Shown: positions 1-10,100, counted from the first letter of the stretch. The stretch: DNA of 64,000 nucleotides from an uncultured Bacteroidales bacterium (GCA_902788315.1 CADAJS010000004.1:62001-126000); one strand, 5' to 3'. A program made the numbers and translations. The notes: generated by a model not told the origin, from the letters alone.

Positions 1-407
1 TCCTCGTAGAGACACCATTCGAGCTGTTCCTGCGTCATGTCCAGCAGTACGAGAAGCTGCTCGTAGGGCAGGATGTGCCAGTTGCGGCGGAGCAGCGTAA
101 TGTAACCCTTCGAGGAAGTCCAGACGGGATCCACCTCGGGCCGGGCCTCCAATCCCATGGAGACGGCCACCCGGCGCACATTCCGCTCACTGGTGGATAA
201 CACCTTCGCCATACGCGACGCAGGCACCAGCCCCCAGTTTCGCCAAATGAAGGTGTGCATCATGGAGGGGAAATGCTCTGCCTTCACACCCTCCTGCTCC
301 ACCCTCCCGGGCAACTTGTCGGCCGCAGGATAGTCCACGACGGAATACCTCGAGCAGGAAAGCGTGCCGAGAAGCGACAGGAAGAATATAGCCCAATACT
401 TGTTCAT
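1..407 (-). CDS. Secreted lipoprotein, 3' part cut by the window edge
   Basis: The protein starts at 407 with a lipoprotein signal (MNKYWAIFFLSLLGTLSC, lipobox Cys at residue 18) and runs off the left edge, so about 135 N-terminal residues are visible. After the signal it has a stretch containing HTFIWRNWGLVPASRMA and a run of Trp/Leu-rich helices. I recall similar N-termini on large Bacteroidales surface proteins that carry carbohydrate-active domains, but this is memory of a pattern and the diagnostic part lies outside the window. It is the last gene of a minus-strand series after argS and RNase HI, 44 nt beyond the RNase HI stop, and could be co-transcribed. Function not assigned. Confidence 0.75.
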   Translation of the reverse strand, partial: MNKYWAIFFLSLLGTLSCSRYSVVDYPAADKLPGRVEQEGVKAEHFPSMMHTFIWRNWGLVPASRMAKVLSTSERNVRRVAVSMGLEARPEVDPVWTSSKGYITLLRRNWHILPYEQLLVLLDMTQEQLEWCLYE

Positions 408-451
408 GTCTTTATTTTCATTGTGGACGGCCGTGACGAGCACAGCCCGGT

Positions 452-883
452 TCACTTCTTTCGTCCGAAGTCGGCAGGAATCTCGCCCCACTCCTCAGTG
501 TTCCATTTCCGCACCTCGGCATGCAGAGGGTTCTGCCGAAGCCATTTCTCGGCTCTGGCCACGAGGTCGAGCGCCTGCGCCGTCTGTTCGTTACGCACCA
601 GCGTGGTCTTTGCCTTGCGGTTCCTCACCCATGCCATTCCGCTCACGCTGTCGCTATAGACCTTCATGTTCCAGTTGTTCTGCTTGATAAGCGCCAGGGC
701 GTGGACGATAGCGAGGAATTCGCCGATGTTATTCGTGCCCTGGATGGGGCCAAAGTGGAAGAGGCGCTGCTCATTACCCAGATAAACCCCTTGATATTCC
801 ATGGGACCTGGGTTACCGCTGCAGCCGGCGTCCACAGCAATCGCGTTGAAATCGACGATTCCCTTCAGTTTCTCGTAGTCCAT
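452..883 (-). CDS. rnhA: Ribonuclease HI
   Basis: This 143-residue protein has the RNase H fold signature: D18 in the AVDAGCSGNPG strand, E55 in GEF, D78 in YSDS and a final acidic residue D138 near the C-terminus, matching the DEDD carboxylate set that binds two metal ions and cuts the RNA strand of RNA-DNA hybrids. It lacks the N-terminal hybrid-binding (viroplasmin-like) domain found on some Bacteroidota RNases HI, so it is a minimal catalytic form. It starts 3 nt after the argS stop codon, which implies co-transcription and probably translational coupling. Its cytoplasmic role would be removal of RNA primers and R-loops. Confidence 0.9.
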   Translation of the reverse strand: MDYEKLKGIVDFNAIAVDAGCSGNPGPMEYQGVYLGNEQRLFHFGPIQGTNNIGEFLAIVHALALIKQNNWNMKVYSDSVSGMAWVRNRKAKTTLVRNEQTAQALDLVARAEKWLRQNPLHAEVRKWNTEEWGEIPADFGRKK

Positions 884-886
884 TGC

Positions 887-2683
887 TTACATTCTCTCCG
901 GCACTTCGATGCCCAACAGGCTCATACCGTTCTTGACCACCTGAGCGACGGCGGCCGAGAGGGCGAGGCGTACGGCACGCTTCTCCTCGTCTTCCTCGCG
1001 CAGCACGGGGAAGTCGTGGTAGAACTGGTTGTACTCCTTGACGAGGTCGTAGCAGTAGTTGGCGATGCACGAGGGATTATAGTCCTTTCCGGCCTGGCGC
1101 ACGGCAGTGGCAAAACCTTGCAGGTGCTGGATGAGGCTCACCTCCTTCTGGCTCAGCTCACAGGCGGGCAGCTCGGCAGGGACGGCGATGCCCTGGGCCT
1201 CGGCCTTGCGCAGGATGCTGCGGATACGGGCATACGTGTATTGGATGAAGGGACCCGTATTGCCGTTGAAATCGATGCTCTCCTCGGGATTGAAGAGCAT
1301 GTTCTTGCGAGCATCTACCTTCAGGATGAAATACTTCAGCGCACCCATGCCCACGATGCGAGCTATTTCCTGTGCTTCCTCGTCGGTAATGCCTTCCAGC
1401 TTGTTCACCTTGTCCTCGCTCATCTGGCGGGCATCCTGTATCATGGTAGCTATCAGGTCGTCGGCATCGACCACAGTACCCTCGCGCGACTTCATCTTGC
1501 CGTTGGGAAGTTCCACCATGCCGTAGGAGAAGTGTACGAGATCCTTGCCCCAGCGGAAGCCAAGCTTGTCGAGCAGGATGGAAAGCACCTGGAAATGATA
1601 GTTCTGTTCGTTGCCCACGACGTAAATCATCTTGTCGATGGGATAGTCCTGAAAGCGCAACTTGGCCGTACCGATGTCCTGCGTCATATAGACGCTGGTG
1701 CCGTCGGAACGCAGGAGGAGCTTCTCGTCGAGTCCCTCTTTCGTGAGGTCGGCCCATACGGAACCGTCCTCGCGACGATAGAAGATGCCTTTCTCGAGGC
1801 CCTCCTCTACCTTCTCCTTGCCTTCGAGGTATGTCTCGCTTTCATAGTATATCTTGTCGAAGGAGACACCCAGTGCGCGATACGTCTCGTCGAAGCCAGC
1901 ATATACCCACTCGTTCATCCGACGCCACAGGGCGCGCACCTCGGGGTCGTTCTTCTCCCAACGGACCAACATTTCGTGAGCCTCACGGATGAGCGGTGCT
2001 TCCTGCTTGGCCTGTTCCTCGTCCATACCTTGGGCCACGAGTTGCTTCACCTCCTCGCGGTAGTGCTTGTCGAAGGCCACATAGTAGTCGCCTATCAGGT
2101 GGTCGCCCTTCTTGCCCGAGCTCTCGGGCGTCTCGCCGTTGCCCCAGCGGAGCCAGGCCAGCATCGACTTGCAGATGTGGATGCCGCGGTCGTTCACGAT
2201 GTTGGTCTTCACCACACGGTTGCCACAGGCCTCCATGATGCGGGCGAGCGACCATCCCAGGAGGTTGTTGCGCACATGGCCCAGGTGAAGGGGCTTGTTC
2301 GTATTGGGGCTGCTGTACTCAATCATTACCAGCGGACTCTCGTCGGTCGCAGGGGTAAGGCCGTACGTGGGATTGGCAGCGATGTCCTGGAGCAGGGAGA
2401 TCCACTGCCCGGCATTGATGCTGAGGTTCAGGAATCCGCCCACGGCATTGTACCGACTCACCACTTCGGGTACGTGAGCCACCAGATAGTCGCCCACCTC
2501 GCGCGCCGTCTCGTCGGGGCGCTTATGGCTCATCTTGGCAAAGGGGAATACCACGAGGGTCAGTTCTCCCTCAAATTCTTCACGCGTCTTCTGCAGCTGC
2601 ACCATGCTCTCGGGTGCCTGCTGTCCGTACAGTTCGCTGAGCGCGGCCTTTACCGCCGCCACTATTTTACGCTCGATTTCCAT
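887..2683 (-). CDS. argS: Arginine-tRNA ligase
   Basis: A class I aminoacyl-tRNA synthetase of 598 residues that charges tRNA-Arg. Visible features are the N-terminal Add1-like domain (residues 1-110), the HIGH-type motif PLHLGHVRNN (HLGH at 133-136), a KMSKS-like loop NGKMKSREGT in the second half of the catalytic domain, and the helical anticodon-binding DALR-type C-terminus. A longer reading frame begins at 2737, but I chose MEIERKI at 2683 because it gives the usual family length and is preceded by an AAGGAAAGAG purine tract. RNase HI follows after 3 nt. Confidence 0.96.
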   Translation of the reverse strand: MEIERKIVAAVKAALSELYGQQAPESMVQLQKTREEFEGELTLVVFPFAKMSHKRPDETAREVGDYLVAHVPEVVSRYNAVGGFLNLSINAGQWISLLQDIAANPTYGLTPATDESPLVMIEYSSPNTNKPLHLGHVRNNLLGWSLARIMEACGNRVVKTNIVNDRGIHICKSMLAWLRWGNGETPESSGKKGDHLIGDYYVAFDKHYREEVKQLVAQGMDEEQAKQEAPLIREAHEMLVRWEKNDPEVRALWRRMNEWVYAGFDETYRALGVSFDKIYYESETYLEGKEKVEEGLEKGIFYRREDGSVWADLTKEGLDEKLLLRSDGTSVYMTQDIGTAKLRFQDYPIDKMIYVVGNEQNYHFQVLSILLDKLGFRWGKDLVHFSYGMVELPNGKMKSREGTVVDADDLIATMIQDARQMSEDKVNKLEGITDEEAQEIARIVGMGALKYFILKVDARKNMLFNPEESIDFNGNTGPFIQYTYARIRSILRKAEAQGIAVPAELPACELSQKEVSLIQHLQGFATAVRQAGKDYNPSCIANYCYDLVKEYNQFYHDFPVLREEDEEKRAVRLALSAAVAQVVKNGMSLLGIEVPERM

Positions 2684-2715
2684 TATCTTCTCTTTCCTTA
2701 TTATATTTACGCCTG

Positions 2716-2723
2716 CAAATATA
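2716..2723 (-). promoter_or_regulatory. Probable -7 box of the argS promoter
   Basis: Read on the minus strand this is TATATTTG, fitting the Bacteroidota TAnnTTTG -7 consensus, 33 nt before the chosen argS start. No well-placed TTTG was found upstream, so the call is tentative. It would exclude the longer argS start at 2737. Confidence 0.4.
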
Positions 2724-3008
2724 CATAAAAATCTCAATTCTTAAGCCAGTCTAATAAAGAAATCGCCTTTTCTATAGAGGAAAGGCACGAAAATTCCGAG
2801 TAAGCGAGGGCTAAGAAGATAGATTCTTTTTGTCGAGCGAGAGGAATTTATTCAATAACTGAAGCTTCGGGATTTCTGGATTCCGTGGTAGTATCCGGTT
2901 CGGGCAAGGCGGTTCTTCCGCCACCTTTTCGGGCAATGACAGCGAGCAGACATTAAAGCTGATGACCGGAAGGAAGTGCCTTACATGGCGTGGCGTGCCG
3001 CGCCGCGC

Positions 3009-3048
3009 TTTATCACGTGTGATAAAAAGGTTTATCACGTGTGATAAA
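3009..3048. repeat. Pair of TTTATCAC-GT-GTGATAAA palindromes
   Basis: Two identical 18-mers (3009-3026 and 3031-3048), each with 8-bp arms and a 2-nt centre, separated by AAGG. The same palindrome family occurs three times at 48254-48315, and palindromes with the same CAC-GT-GTG core but CCC/GGG arms occur at 25649 and 60083. It could be an operator for the downstream operon, a REP-like element or a hairpin. Confidence 0.85.
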
Positions 3049-3122
3049 GTCCATAGGAGTACGTCATGAGAAAGGTAGGATTAGGGCAGAGCTGAAAGCT
3101 CGACCAAAATAATCGGACTACT

Positions 3123-3194
3123 CAGAGTAATCCGAGTATTCAGAGTAATCCGAGTATTCAGAGCAATCCGAGTACTCCGACCAATCAGAATACT
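3123..3194. repeat. 18-bp tandem repeat, four copies
   Basis: The unit CAGAGTAATCCGAGTATT is exact in copies 1 and 2 (3123-3158), has two changes in copy 3 (3159-3176) and has degenerated in copy 4 (3177-3194). It ends about 30 bp before the -33 box of the glycosidase operon, so copy number could affect that promoter. Confidence 0.85.
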
Positions 3195-3225
3195 CGAGCA
3201 AAAAACGGTGAAAGACGGCAGGAAA

Positions 3226-3257
3226 TTTGGTCATTACAGACGTTTTACTTAATTTTG
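3226..3257 (+). promoter_or_regulatory. Promoter of the GH127-GH16-GH5 operon
   Basis: TTTG (3226-3229), a 20-bp spacer and TAATTTTG (3250-3257) match the Bacteroidota primary sigma factor consensus. Transcription would start near 3264, giving a leader of under 20 nt before the ATG at 3281. Confidence 0.75.
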
Positions 3258-3280
3258 CACAAAACTTATCCTAAAACATC

Positions 3281-5137
3281 ATGACACACAGACATCATTC
3301 ACGGGTAGTGGCACTGCTGGCAATGGCAGCCGTCACGCTCACCATAGCAGCCAAGAGCACGCCGAAGACAGGCGTGACGGAGATCCGCCTGCAAGGCTAT
3401 GTGGGCCACCGCATCGACCAATGCATCGAGAAACGCATCATGGGACAGAATGCCGACGAACTGGTGCTTCCCTTCCGCACGCAGAAGGAGACACGAGGCC
3501 GCTGGGCATCGGAGTTCTGGGGAAAATGGGTGCAGGGCGCCATGTCGTCCTACCGCTACAACCACGACCCAGTACTGCTGGCAAAAATCCGGGATGCCGA
3601 GGAGAAGCTGATGGCCTGCCAGTTGGAGAATGGCTTCATCGGTGACTACACGCCGGAGACCGAGACTACAGGATGGGACATCTGGGGCCGAAAGTACACC
3701 CTGCTGGGCCTCCTGAAGTGGTATCGCCTCTCGGGCGACAAGGCCGCGCTCAAGGCCGCCTGCCGCCTGCTGGACTATACGATGACACAGGTGGGTCCCG
3801 CCCCGAAGAAGGCCATCTACGAATGTGGTTTCTACAAGGGCATGCCGCCCATGAGCATCCTGGAGCCCGTGATGTTCATGTATGGCGAGACGAAGAATCC
3901 TGCCTACCTGGACTTTGCCCGCTACATCGCCCAGGCCGGCGAATCGGCCGAGGGACCGCAACTCGTGGCGAAGTGCGACGTGCCGGTAGCTTTCCGATTC
4001 CCGCTCCAGCCGGGCGACGCATGGTTCGGTGCCAAGAACGGACAGAAGGGATACGAGATGATGTCCTGCTACGTGGGACTGCTCGAGTTCTATAAGGTGA
4101 CCGGTCAGGAGGAATACCTGCATGCGGCCGAGAAGGCCTGGGAGCACATCATGGCCGAGGAAATCAACGTGGCCGGAGGCTCATGCTCGCGCGAATGCTG
4201 GTACGAGGGACGGAAGAAACAGACACATCCCGCCTCGCATACGATGGAGACCTGCGTGACGTTCACCTGGATGCAGTTCTGCGAGCGCCTGCTCTCTCTG
4301 ACGGAGAATCCTCGCTATGTGGACGCACTGGAGCGCACAATGTACAACGCGCTGATGGCTTCCATGAAGGACGACGGCAGCCAGATCGTGAAATACACAC
4401 CGCTGGAGGGCTATCGACGCGAGGGCGAAGACCAGTGTGACGTACACATCAACTGCTGCAACGCCAACGGCCCCCGCGCCTTTGCCATGATACCGCGCGT
4501 GGCCTATCGCACCCCCGGCGACTCGCGGCTCGACGTGAACCTCTATATCCCATCGGAGGCCCAGGTACAGTTAGGCAAGCGCAGCCTGTCCATAAAGCAG
4601 GAGACGGACTATCCACGCACGGGCGAGGTCATACTGACGCTAACGCCAGACAAGGCATTCCAGGCCGACGTGGCCCTGCGCATCCCCCAGTGGAGCGGAC
4701 AGACGACGGTGACCGTGAACGGAGAGCCAGTGGACGGCGTGCAGGCAGGTGCCTACTGCGTCCTGCACCGTGAGTGGCAACCCGGCGACGTGGTGCGCCT
4801 CTCGCTCGACATGACGGCTCGTCTGGAGCAGTTGAACCAGATGGGAGCCATCGTGCGCGGTCCGTTGGTGCTGGCGCGAGACACACGCTTTGCCGACGGT
4901 TTCGTGGACGAGTGCATGACGATTCCCCACAAGGAAGGAGTCGTCCAACTCACACCCGCAGAGGCCCCCGAAGGCATGTGGATGGCGTTCACCCTGCCCG
5001 TGATCCACGGCTATTACCACGACTCGACGACCGACCGCCGCGAGATTCACCTGTGTGACTTCGCATCGGCAGGCAACACCTGGGACGAGGCCGTGCGCTA
5101 CCGCACCTGGCTTCCCCTCCTCTTCATCCCCGAATAA
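3281..5137 (+). CDS. Secreted GH127-like beta-L-arabinofuranosidase (DUF1680)
   Basis: 618 residues, with a signal peptide at about 1-24 followed by an (alpha/alpha)6 barrel and a C-terminal beta-sandwich. It has the zinc site of the GH127 family: E323 and C325 in the METCVTF motif, and the adjacent pair C392-C393 in HINCCNANGPR. In characterised family members the second Cys of the pair is the nucleophile. The family releases beta-L-arabinofuranose; other specificities (GH142/GH146 relatives) cannot be ruled out by eye. It is first in an operon with GH16 (13 nt gap) and GH5 (24 nt gap) and has a good promoter. No SusC/SusD pair lies nearby. Confidence 0.85.
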   Translation: MTHRHHSRVVALLAMAAVTLTIAAKSTPKTGVTEIRLQGYVGHRIDQCIEKRIMGQNADELVLPFRTQKETRGRWASEFWGKWVQGAMSSYRYNHDPVLLAKIRDAEEKLMACQLENGFIGDYTPETETTGWDIWGRKYTLLGLLKWYRLSGDKAALKAACRLLDYTMTQVGPAPKKAIYECGFYKGMPPMSILEPVMFMYGETKNPAYLDFARYIAQAGESAEGPQLVAKCDVPVAFRFPLQPGDAWFGAKNGQKGYEMMSCYVGLLEFYKVTGQEEYLHAAEKAWEHIMAEEINVAGGSCSRECWYEGRKKQTHPASHTMETCVTFTWMQFCERLLSLTENPRYVDALERTMYNALMASMKDDGSQIVKYTPLEGYRREGEDQCDVHINCCNANGPRAFAMIPRVAYRTPGDSRLDVNLYIPSEAQVQLGKRSLSIKQETDYPRTGEVILTLTPDKAFQADVALRIPQWSGQTTVTVNGEPVDGVQAGAYCVLHREWQPGDVVRLSLDMTARLEQLNQMGAIVRGPLVLARDTRFADGFVDECMTIPHKEGVVQLTPAEAPEGMWMAFTLPVIHGYYHDSTTDRREIHLCDFASAGNTWDEAVRYRTWLPLLFIPE

Positions 5138-5150
5138 ATCCCTCCGCAAT

Positions 5151-5951
5151 ATGAAGCTCCGACTCCTCGCCCTCCTCCCCCTGCTCGCCCTGAGCATCGC
5201 CCTGCCGGGCCGCACAAAACAGACATCCCACGGACGCTGGCAGCTCGTCTGGCAGGAAGAGTTCCGTGGCCGTCACCTCTCCGACGAGTGGACGCGCATC
5301 CCACGTTTCCCCAACCCCTCGGAGTGGAACAAATACATGTCCCTCGACGACCGCCTCTTCCGCCAACGGCATGGGCGGATGACGCTCTACGGACGGGTCA
5401 ACGACTTCCTGCCTCAGGACACCGCCCACTACCTGCAAGGCGGCATCTATACGAAAGACCGCAAGACATTCCACCGCGGGCGCATCGAGATACGCCTCCG
5501 AATGGACGACGCCCAGGGTGCATGGCCCGCCGCCTGGCTCCTGCCCCAGGGAGGACGATGGCCCCAGGACGGCGAGATTGACATCATGGAGCGGCTCAAC
5601 GACGAAGGCGAGGCCCACCAGACAGTGCACTCGGCCTTCACACAGTGGGACAAGCGCAAGGACAAACCGAGCAATCATCAAAAGAGTCCTATAAAGAACG
5701 GTCGCTACAATGTCTATGGAGTGGAAATGTACGAAGACAGCCTCTGCTTCTTCATCAACGACACATACACCTTCACCTACCGCCGCCAGCCCGAGTACGG
5801 CCCGGAGCAGTTCCCCTTCGACCGCCCCATGTATCTACTCATCGACATGCAACTGGGCGGACACTGGGTGGGAAAGGTAAATCCCCGGGAACTGCCCTAC
5901 CGCTACCAGATTGACTATGTAAGGTACTATCGACTGTGCGAAGACCGCTGA
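5151..5951 (+). CDS. Secreted GH16 endo-glucanase-type glycosidase
   Basis: 266 residues counted from MKLRLL at 5151; the open frame extends further upstream, but this start gives a proper signal peptide (about 1-21) and sits 13 nt after the previous stop. The GH16 catalytic signature is GEIDIME, with nucleophile E142, D144 and acid/base E147. The surrounding sandwich strands (WQEEF, WPAAWLLPQ, DYVRYYR at the end) are also typical. GH16 members hydrolyse beta-1,3- or beta-1,3/1,4-glucans, agarose or carrageenan. The lack of an insertion after the second E favours the laminarinase/lichenase side, but the exact substrate is an inference. Confidence 0.88.
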   Translation: MKLRLLALLPLLALSIALPGRTKQTSHGRWQLVWQEEFRGRHLSDEWTRIPRFPNPSEWNKYMSLDDRLFRQRHGRMTLYGRVNDFLPQDTAHYLQGGIYTKDRKTFHRGRIEIRLRMDDAQGAWPAAWLLPQGGRWPQDGEIDIMERLNDEGEAHQTVHSAFTQWDKRKDKPSNHQKSPIKNGRYNVYGVEMYEDSLCFFINDTYTFTYRRQPEYGPEQFPFDRPMYLLIDMQLGGHWVGKVNPRELPYRYQIDYVRYYRLCEDR

Positions 5952-5975
5952 TACATCACTGCCAAATCACTCTTT

Positions 5976-7049
5976 ATGGAACGCCGCGACTTTCTCCGCT
6001 CTGCAGCCCTGGCTGGCACCGCGCTTTTCATCGACCCACAACGCCTCATGGCACGCCGCCGACCCGACATCGGCGCCTGGCGCGGATTCAACCTCCTGAA
6101 CTACTTCACGGCAGGCTATCCCGAGCCGTTCCGCGAAGAGGAGTTTCAATGGATGGCCCAGTGGGGATTCAACTTCGTGCGCCTGCCGCTGAGCTACTGG
6201 AACTGGAGCCGTCCGGGCGAGTACTACGAGATGGACGAGCACGTGCTCCAGGACATCGACCGGGCCGTCGAGTGGGGCCGCCGCTATGGCATCCATGTCT
6301 GCATCAACCTGCACCGGGCACCTGGCTATTGTGTAAACCCGCCCGCCGAGCCGCAGAATATATTCGAGGACGCCGAGGCGCTCGACGGATGTGCCCATCA
6401 GTGGACCGTCTTCGCCCGACGCTACCGCCGCGTCTCCTCGCGCCACCTGAGCTTCAACCTGCTCAATGAGGTGGCCCGCGTCAAAGCTGAGGACTACGAG
6501 CGCATCGTGCGCCGCCTGGTCGGAGCCATCCGCGATGTCTCGCCCCACCGCCTCATCCTAATCGACGGTCTCGACTGGGGCGGGCGCCCGCTCCTCTCGG
6601 TGCCCGACCTCCCAGACATCATCCAGTGTGGCCGTGGCTATCAGCCCATGCTCATCTCGCACTACGAGGCATCGTGGACCTTTGGCGACAAGCCCATGCC
6701 CATCCCGCGCCATCAACTCACCTGGCCGCTGGATGCCGACGGGCAGCACTACGACCGCCAGTACCTCCTCCAGATGCAGGAGCACTCCTGGACGCCACTC
6801 CTGCAGCAGGGCGGAAAGGTCTTTATCGGCGAGTTCGGATGCCACAACCGCACGCCGCACGCCGTGGCCCTGGCCTGGCTGCGCGACAATCTCGACGTTT
6901 TCCGCCAGCTGGGGTGGGGATGGGCGCTGTGGAACCTGCGCGGCTCCTTCGGCATCCTCGACAGCGGCCGAGACGATGTGGAATATGAAGACTTCCACGG
7001 CCATCGCCTCGACCGCCAGATGCTCCGCCTCCTGCAGGAGAACCTCTGA
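5976..7049 (+). CDS. Exported GH5 endoglucanase-like glycosidase
   Basis: 357 residues with a Tat-like N-terminus (RRDFLRSAALAGTALF) and a TIM-barrel GH5 core. The acid/base is E165 in FNLLNEV and the nucleophile is E286 in IGEFGCHN. Upstream motifs NFVRLPLSYW, the HRAPGY loop and the C-terminal WALWNLRGSFG are typical of GH5 cellulases and exo-beta-1,3-glucanases. It is the third gene of the operon with GH127 and GH16, which suggests joint attack on a plant or fungal polysaccharide carrying beta-glucan and arabinose. A Tat signal on a glycosidase is less usual in this group. Confidence 0.87.
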   Translation: MERRDFLRSAALAGTALFIDPQRLMARRRPDIGAWRGFNLLNYFTAGYPEPFREEEFQWMAQWGFNFVRLPLSYWNWSRPGEYYEMDEHVLQDIDRAVEWGRRYGIHVCINLHRAPGYCVNPPAEPQNIFEDAEALDGCAHQWTVFARRYRRVSSRHLSFNLLNEVARVKAEDYERIVRRLVGAIRDVSPHRLILIDGLDWGGRPLLSVPDLPDIIQCGRGYQPMLISHYEASWTFGDKPMPIPRHQLTWPLDADGQHYDRQYLLQMQEHSWTPLLQQGGKVFIGEFGCHNRTPHAVALAWLRDNLDVFRQLGWGWALWNLRGSFGILDSGRDDVEYEDFHGHRLDRQMLRLLQENL

Positions 7050-7078
7050 AACGCTCCCCTTCCCCTCGGGGCATTCCA

Positions 7079-7140
7079 GTGAATAGTTAAGAGTTCTTCG
7101 ACAAGCGAAGCGGCAGAGTCGAGCGCATAGTTCATAATTT
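7079..7140. repeat. Copy of the heptamer/GCTCGGC dispersed repeat
   Basis: Downstream of the GH5 stop this stretch carries the minus-strand form of the GC-rich repeat (GTTCTTCGACAAGCGAAGCG, then GCAGAGTCGAGCGC), flanked by AGTTAAGAGTT and ATAGTTCATAATT, which belong to the heptamer family. It lies between convergent genes. Confidence 0.8.
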
Positions 7141-7190
7141 CGCCGCCCTCCCCCTCTCTCGGGAGAAGGGTGAGGCTTTCCTCCCCTCCT

Positions 7191-10100
7191 CTATGGAATC
7201 ATTATCTTCCGTCCGTTGATGATATACAGCCCCTTCTCCGGCACGGTATTCAGCCTTCTGCCCTGCAGGTCATAGAGGATGTCGCCTCCCCTCGGGGTGG
7301 ATGGCAGGGGCCTTATGCCACTCCCCTCCTTATGGCTGAATGCTGCGGTATATGCCTCACGGTCGTTCTCCACGGTGAGCGTGTAGTCGCCGGCGGCGTA
7401 GCGGGAGAGGTCGGCCTCTAATGCCAGCACATTGTCCGTCTGCACTTGCTTGCTATACACCGCTGTGCCCTGGCCGTCCGTCAGAGTCACGGTGTAGGTG
7501 CCGGAGAGCGGGAGGAAGTTCACGTAGAACGACTTCACGGAGTACTCGCCCGCGAGCGCCTCGCTCTCTGTCCCCTCAGCATTGCGGCGGGGAGCCTTAG
7601 GCTGCGACTTGACGACATGCGTGAAATCCAGCTTGTTCCTGCGAACCTCCGCATCGCTGGGTGTCAGACCGTCGTGCAGTGAATCGTCGCGATAAAGCAC
7701 CTCGTCGCCCAGGCGGCATTCCATCAGGCGCAGCGCGCTGCCTGTGGTCAGCAGAGGCATATTGTAGAAGCCCACGTAGCCCACGCCCACCATCCAGTCG
7801 AACGTATAGGAGTCCTCCCGCTTCATCGTTTGGCAGTGGCCTTTGTAGCGCTCCGTATTGCTGGTCGAGGTGGCGCCCGCCACCATCCACGCCTTATCGT
7901 TCTGCAGAGGGTCATACACCTCTACGCACATGCCTTCCTCCGAGACGAAGTCGTACAGCAAGTAGAACTCCTCCGTGCCGGGCAACGCCATGTACACCAG
8001 ACGCCCACTCTCATACATAGCACCCATGTAGCTGGTCTGCTCGCCACTGGGCCGCACCTCCAAGCGCATCATCTTCTTGCAGCGACGGCCGCCCACGAGC
8101 GTATCGCCGTCCAGATAATGATACTCCACCATCTGCGCCTCATCGCTACCTCCGTAGAACCATCCCATCTTCCACACCTTACCGTTCTGGACAAAGGGCT
8201 GGTATTCGCCAATCTCCACATCAGCCGACTGCTCCAACTGGTTTATCTTTCCGGCAAAGAGCACAGTCCCCGTCTCGTCGTCCTCGATGGTGAAGCAGAA
8301 GGGACGGTCCACAGTGAAGTCTTTGTAATCAGGAATGTGAGGGATACTGGTGCTTTCCATCGAAATAACGGTAGCAGCAGACGCCTCGGTCCCCTTCTCG
8401 TCCACTGCGATATGGCACAATTGCTTTATCTTTGATATAAACAACGGAACGGGAGACATGGCCGAAAAGTCGGCGGCAAACTCATCAAACGCATCACGGA
8501 TGCCCATATCGCGCAGCACATCCTTCATCGGCGTCTCGGCATCCACCGTGAACCGAGGCAGGCGAAGGGCCACGAGCTGCATGTCTTGCGTCTGCTGCGC
8601 CTGCTTCCATATCTTTTCGTTGAGCGTGAAGTCCCCCGCATCGTCATTGGGAAGGAAGACGGTCATGTAATACCGTCCATGCCCGTCGCCCTTGAAGTAG
8701 GGCAATCTCACGGCCCGGCATGTAGGCAGCTTGGCATAAGCCACTCCTTTTCCCTGATACATCATAGGCACCATGACCTCGGTTCCGTCGCTGTTCGTGA
8801 AAATGCGGTTTGAGGTCTCGTAGTTCTCAAACTGAGTTTCCCACGTTCCCTTGAAGTAGAGTGCATTGATGAGCATGGAGGTGATGGACTCGTCGGGCTG
8901 TTCGTTGATGGACGGGATGGTGCCGCGCGTCTTGTCGCCGACCCACTGGTCGATGCCGTCCATCGTCTCCTGCAGGCCGAAGTTCACGCCTTCATGCAGT
9001 TCGGCATCGTAGAATGTCTGGTTCGTCTTCACAAACTGCTCATACAGAGGCACACACGTCCATATCCCGTTGGCAGAGGCCAGCTGCGGAAGATGCTCCT
9101 CAGTGTACCCTACTTCTGCAGTCCACTCCGGCAGCGTCTGCGGCTGTCCCAGCGTGCGCATCAGCTGCTCATAGTAGGCATTCACCTCGTCCACGGAGTG
9201 GCCTGCTGTCCCCATCGTCTGCTGAATCTGGCGCAGGGTCTGGCCGGCGGCACCGTTCGTGAGCATCCCCATCGCCAGTTGCATGGAGAGCGGCGAGCAC
9301 ACCACATTCTCCCCCTCCGTCTTCTGCTGCATCTGCTCCAGCAGGCGGAATGCGAAGTCGTTATAGTCTATCTCATCTGGTTGCTCCCTGTCGTAGTCCA
9401 GCACGCCGTCTATCTGGTGGATGATGCCCGGATGGTAGCTGAACACGCGTATTGTGCTACTGTTGAAGGGGCCGACGGCTGGCTGGTCGCGCACTTTATC
9501 CACCGTGAAGATGTTCTTCCGCTCCAGCACCGTGCGCGTATGCTTGCCGTCGCTCACTGTCATCTGCTCGTCCCCCGTGCTGTTCACTTCCAGCTGGATG
9601 GCTTCGCCTGCTTCATCGGTCAGTGCCGAAGCATGCGTGCGCTTGAACGGCAGTTGGTCAGCCACCTCCACGCCATGCATGATGTGCGCCTTGATGAAGT
9701 TTATCAGGGTCTGACACTCCCGGGCCACGCTTTGGCGATTCTCCTCGCTGTCCCACACGAGGCTGCCGTCAGACATGGTGGTGTGTGCATCGATGTGTTC
9801 ACGGATGCTCTGCCACGTGGGCAAGCCATGCTCAATCTCGCGCTCAATGGCTTCGTTCGTAGGTACAAAGAGGGTAAAGGGCTTGTCGTCCGTGTAGTTC
9901 AGCCTATTTTCCCCCTCTGACGAGAGATAGGGCAAAAGCGTATCTACGTGTTTGAACCCGCAGTCCACGAGACACTGTCGGTCGGCACACGTCAGTTCGT
10001 AGAATGCGGCAAAGGTGCTGTCCTCCTCGCTGCCTCGGAGCACCTGCTGCACGCTGTAGGGCGAGTGGATTACAGGCTGCGCTATCTCGTAGAGGTCAAT

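Larger units (their letters stand above)
2724..3225. other. Gene-free region between argS and the glycosidase operon
   Basis: This divergent intergenic stretch holds a small hairpin (GCCTTT 2765-2770 with AAAGGC 2781-2786), two palindromes (3009-3026, 3031-3048) and an 18-bp tandem repeat (3123-3194), described separately. I see no convincing gene in 2787-3008; the open frames there lack family features. Confidence 0.6.

Noticed and set aside
521..2728. Long plus-strand open frame of 735 codons opposite argS
   Set aside because: It is a mirror of the argS coding strand: no start context, no domain, composition typical of antisense of a GC-rich gene. The same holds for the long frames opposite the TonB receptor (21540-24260) and opposite CcsBA/feoAB (35519-37009).
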